Below, one piece after another: positions 61,395 to 64,000 of a DNA stretch of 64,000 nt. Made by a program: the position numbers and the translations under genes. Position 1 is the stretch's first letter; the number at the start of each line of letters is the position of its first letter. The stretch is from the NCBI GenBank assembly GCA_944390825.1, contig CALXRG010000008.1, positions 1 to 64,000 on the forward strand, read 5' to 3'. Source of the stretch: an uncultured Akkermansia sp. (GTDB lineage: Bacteria; Verrucomicrobiota; Verrucomicrobiia; Verrucomicrobiales; Akkermansiaceae). The notes beneath the pieces are model-generated. The model did not search any database and was not told the origin of the DNA. It saw only the letters and a program-made list of their open reading frames with translations.

Positions 61395-61524
61395 GCACCC
61401 CGTCATACCGTCATCCTGGCCGGCATCCCCGGCCCCTCCGGCATTCCTTCTCCCGCATTTCCTCCTGCAACCACTCTTGCAACCCTTTCCCGGGTATATC
61501 CCTCCCACGGCACTTTCTCAACCC

Positions 61525-62622
61525 ATGGAAAACACCCCCGCTTCCCGCCGTCTCATCGCCGTCAAAGTCGGCAGCAACGTCCTGACCCGCACCGACGGCT
61601 CCCTGGACATCACCCGCATGTCCTCTCTGGTCGACCAAATTGCCGAACTGCGGCAAAGCGGCATCCGCATCATCCTGATTTCCTCCGGCGCCGTCGCCAG
61701 CGGGCGCAGCGAACTCAAACTTCCCGCCGGGCGCTCCATGGATTGTGTCGACGAGCGCCAGCTCTACTCCGCCGTAGGGCAAGCCAAGCTCATCAACCGC
61801 TACTACGAACTCTTCCGCGAGTACGGCATCCCCGTCGGTCAAATCCTCACCACCAAAGAAAGCTTCAGCACCCGCCGTCACTACCTTACCCAGCGTAACA
61901 GCATCGCCGTCATGCTGGACAACGGTGTCCTGCCCATTGTCAATGAGAACGACACCGTCAGCGTCACCGAGCTGATGTTCACCGATAACGACGAACTCTC
62001 CGGCATGATCGCCTGTATGATGGAAGCCTCCACCCTGATCATTCTGAGCAACGTCGATGGCATCTACGACGGCCCGCCCGCTTCCCCCGGCAGCTCGGTC
62101 ATCAGAGTCGTCGAGCCTGAGCGCGACCTGAGCGCCTGCATCCGAGCCGAGAAATCCAACTTCGGCCGCGGCGGCATGATGACCAAATGTCACATCGCCC
62201 GCAAAGTCGCCGGGGAAGGTGTGGAAGTCATCATCGCCAACGGTAAGAGGGAGCGCATCCTCTGCGATCTCATCCATCGCCCCGAAAATCTCGTCTTCAC
62301 CCGTTTCCTGCCGCGCAGCGGCGCCTCCTCCGACATGAAACAATGGCTGCCCCACAGCATCAGCTTTGCCAAAGGCCAGCTGGAGCTCAGCCACCAGGCG
62401 GCACAGGAGCTTGCCGGAGAGACCGCCCGGAGCCTGTACCCCGCAGCCGTCACACGGGTCATCGGCACCTTTGAGCGAGACGACATCGTGAGGCTGATCA
62501 CGCCGGATGGTCAGGACATCGGCGTCGGGCGCATCTCCTTTGACAGCAGAGAAACCCGCCGCATGCTCAGCGGTCAGGATCAGCAGCCCCTCATCCACTA
62601 CGATCACCTGTATCTGGACTGA
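61525..62622 (+). CDS. proB: Glutamate 5-kinase
   Basis: A 365-residue enzyme from ATG 61525, phosphorylating glutamate in the first committed step of proline synthesis. Amino-acid kinase domain: [48 protein letters not shown] and [10 protein letters not shown]-terminal PUA domain (about 275-360) is present. It follows proC by 130 bases and precedes proA by 101 bases. Confidence 0.96.
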   Translation: MENTPASRRLIAVKVGSNVLTRTDGSLDITRMSSLVDQIAELRQSGIRIILISSGAVASGRSELKLPAGRSMDCVDERQLYSAVGQAKLINRYYELFREYGIPVGQILTTKESFSTRRHYLTQRNSIAVMLDNGVLPIVNENDTVSVTELMFTDNDELSGMIACMMEASTLIILSNVDGIYDGPPASPGSSVIRVVEPERDLSACIRAEKSNFGRGGMMTKCHIARKVAGEGVEVIIANGKRERILCDLIHRPENLVFTRFLPRSGASSDMKQWLPHSISFAKGQLELSHQAAQELAGETARSLYPAAVTRVIGTFERDDIVRLITPDGQDIGVGRISFDSRETRRMLSGQDQQPLIHYDHLYLD

Positions 62623-62723
62623 TATCCTCACCGCCGTGCCCTACCTGCCGCCGGTTCGTCCGTTCCGTCAGCGGCCGCCTGTTCCTCCGTACACTCACAA
62701 AAAACACCTCACCACGCTCCCCC

Positions 62724-63971
62724 ATGTCCAGTCAAGCCCTCTTAGAACGCGTGCGCCGAGCTTCCCGCACCTTGGCTGAGCTTCCGGCCTCCCGATGCAA
62801 TACCATCCTGCTCGCCCTGGCCGACGCCATCCGCACCGAAGCTCCCGATTTGCTGCAAGCCAACGCCAGGGATATGGCCGGCATGGCAGAAAGCTCCCCC
62901 CTCTACGACCGACTGCTGCTCACACCCGCACGGCTGGAAGACATCGCCGCGGGCATCACCCGCATCGCCCACCTGCCATCCCCCCTAGGGCGCATCCTCG
63001 CCCGGCGCAACCTTCCCAACGGCCTGGAACTCACCCGCATCAGCGTCCCCTTCGGCGTCATCGGCATCATCTATGAAGCCCGACCGAACGTCACCTTTGA
63101 CGTCTTTGCCCTCTGCCTGAAAGCCGGCAGTGCCTGCGTCCTGAAAGGCAGCAGTGACGCCCGCCACTCCAACCAAGCCATAGAGAAGCTCATCCGCCGT
63201 GTATTGGAGAGCCAGCGCATCACCCCCGACATCATCGGTCTGCTGCCCTCTACCCGCGAAGCCACCGACGAACTCCTGCGGGCCCGGGGGCTCGTTGACC
63301 TCCTCATTCCGCGCGGCAGCAGTCAGCTCATCAACCACGTACGCGACCACGCCACCATCCCCGTGATTGAAACCGGAGCCGGCGTCTGCCACGCCTATTT
63401 TGACGCCGCCGGAGACCTTGAAAAAGGCAGGGCCATCATCACCAACGCCAAAACGCGCCGCGTCAGCGTCTGCAACGCCCTGGACTGCCTACTGATGCAT
63501 CGTCAGCGGCTTGGCGACCTGCCGGAGCTCTGCGCCCCCCTGGAAGCGCACCGAGTCCGCATCCTCGCGGATGCTCCAGCCCTGAGCATACTCACCGGTC
63601 ACTACCCGCAGGAACTTCTCCAACCGGCGGATTCCTCCACCTATGGCACAGAGTTTCTCAGCTACTCCATCGCCATCCGCACCGTCGACACCCTCAGCGA
63701 AGCTCTCGACCACATCAGCCGCTACAGCTCAGGTCACAGCGAATGCATCATCACCGAAGACCCCGCGGCCGCAGATCGCTTCTCCCTCCTTGTTGACGCC
63801 GCATGCGTCTACACCAACGCCCCCACCAGCTTCACCGACGGCGGACAATTTGGCATGGGGGCGGAAATCGGCATCAGCACCCAAAAACTCCACGCCCGCG
63901 GCCCCATGGGACTGGAAGAAATCACCACCTACAAATGGCTCATCCGGGGCAACGGACAAACACGGCCCTAG
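62724..63971 (+). CDS. proA: Glutamate-5-semialdehyde dehydrogenase (gamma-glutamyl phosphate reductase)
   Basis: A 415-residue aldehyde dehydrogenase-fold enzyme reducing glutamyl phosphate. [16 protein letters not shown], catalytic Cys in [30 protein letters not shown] and [31 protein letters not shown] are all family motifs. It completes proline synthesis from glutamate with proB and proC. The gene is complete and ends 29 bases before the window edge. Confidence 0.97.
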   Translation: MSSQALLERVRRASRTLAELPASRCNTILLALADAIRTEAPDLLQANARDMAGMAESSPLYDRLLLTPARLEDIAAGITRIAHLPSPLGRILARRNLPNGLELTRISVPFGVIGIIYEARPNVTFDVFALCLKAGSACVLKGSSDARHSNQAIEKLIRRVLESQRITPDIIGLLPSTREATDELLRARGLVDLLIPRGSSQLINHVRDHATIPVIETGAGVCHAYFDAAGDLEKGRAIITNAKTRRVSVCNALDCLLMHRQRLGDLPELCAPLEAHRVRILADAPALSILTGHYPQELLQPADSSTYGTEFLSYSIAIRTVDTLSEALDHISRYSSGHSECIITEDPAAADRFSLLVDAACVYTNAPTSFTDGGQFGMGAEIGISTQKLHARGPMGLEEITTYKWLIRGNGQTRP

Positions 63972-64000
63972 ACCTCAGCACCTGTTTTTCTCCACCTCCC

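Overview
This window is a GC-rich chromosomal segment that most resembles a Gram-negative member of the Verrucomicrobiota, close to the Akkermansia group. The supporting signs are a type V secretion-like repeat passenger, lipoproteins with lipoboxes, an E. coli-type cytochrome bd operon, a eukaryote-type branching enzyme, a MurC-MurB fusion, a PUR-alpha-like DNA-binding protein and PPi-dependent phosphofructokinase. This assignment is an inference from gene content. No rRNA or tRNA gene, CRISPR array, insertion sequence, prophage or attachment site was recognised.

Layout. 1-1638: N-terminal part of a repeat-rich exported passenger protein that runs off the left edge. 1890-5461: cydP-cydA-cydB-cydX-ybgE, a complete bd-oxidase operon. 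5612-7630: glgB. 7888-13011: exported and small uncharacterised proteins around citramalate synthase (cimA). 13360-16275: PPi-phosphofructokinase and, divergently, hemC. 16612-21936: a secreted Sel1-repeat protein, a two-component system, and an SPFH/NfeD pair. 22139-25242: a PhnP-like hydrolase divergent from recN, then pyrophosphatase. 25450-28144: a sulfur/redox locus (CoA-disulfide reductase-rhodanese, a membrane rhodanese and a divergent ArsR regulator). 28387-33810: Sel1 lipoprotein, ankyrin protein, POT-like transporter and ilvD. 34520-40587: a cell-wall/division cluster murCB-ddl-ftsQ followed by GYF-DUF805 and DUF697 membrane proteins. 40797-43376: GH57 and glycogen synthase. 43617-50917: a PUR-like protein, a dynamin-like GTPase, rarA, an RNase R-family exonuclease and a lipoprotein. 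51091-60269: M20 dipeptidase, an ABC ATPase, a decayed metalloprotease pseudogene, gap, RNase Z and two tandem secreted transglutaminase-like proteins. 60597-63971: proC-proB-proA.

Metabolic themes. Glycogen metabolism is represented by glgB and by the glycogen synthase/GH57 pair. Pyrophosphate is used by the phosphofructokinase and hydrolysed by a soluble pyrophosphatase. Two steps of branched-chain amino acid synthesis (cimA, ilvD) lie 23 kb apart but share a near-identical 30-bp upstream element containing a TGCGT-N9-ACGCA dyad. Proline synthesis is complete in three adjacent genes.

The most notable signal is in the promoters. About fifteen genes have a recognisable -35/-10 pair whose -10 hexamer ends only 5-10 bases before the start codon. 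This implies leaderless or nearly leaderless mRNAs and decides several otherwise ambiguous starts. Other housekeeping genes (gap, pfk, ilvD, the cyd operon) have ordinary leaders. Spacers between genes are also unusually rich in short tandem duplications.
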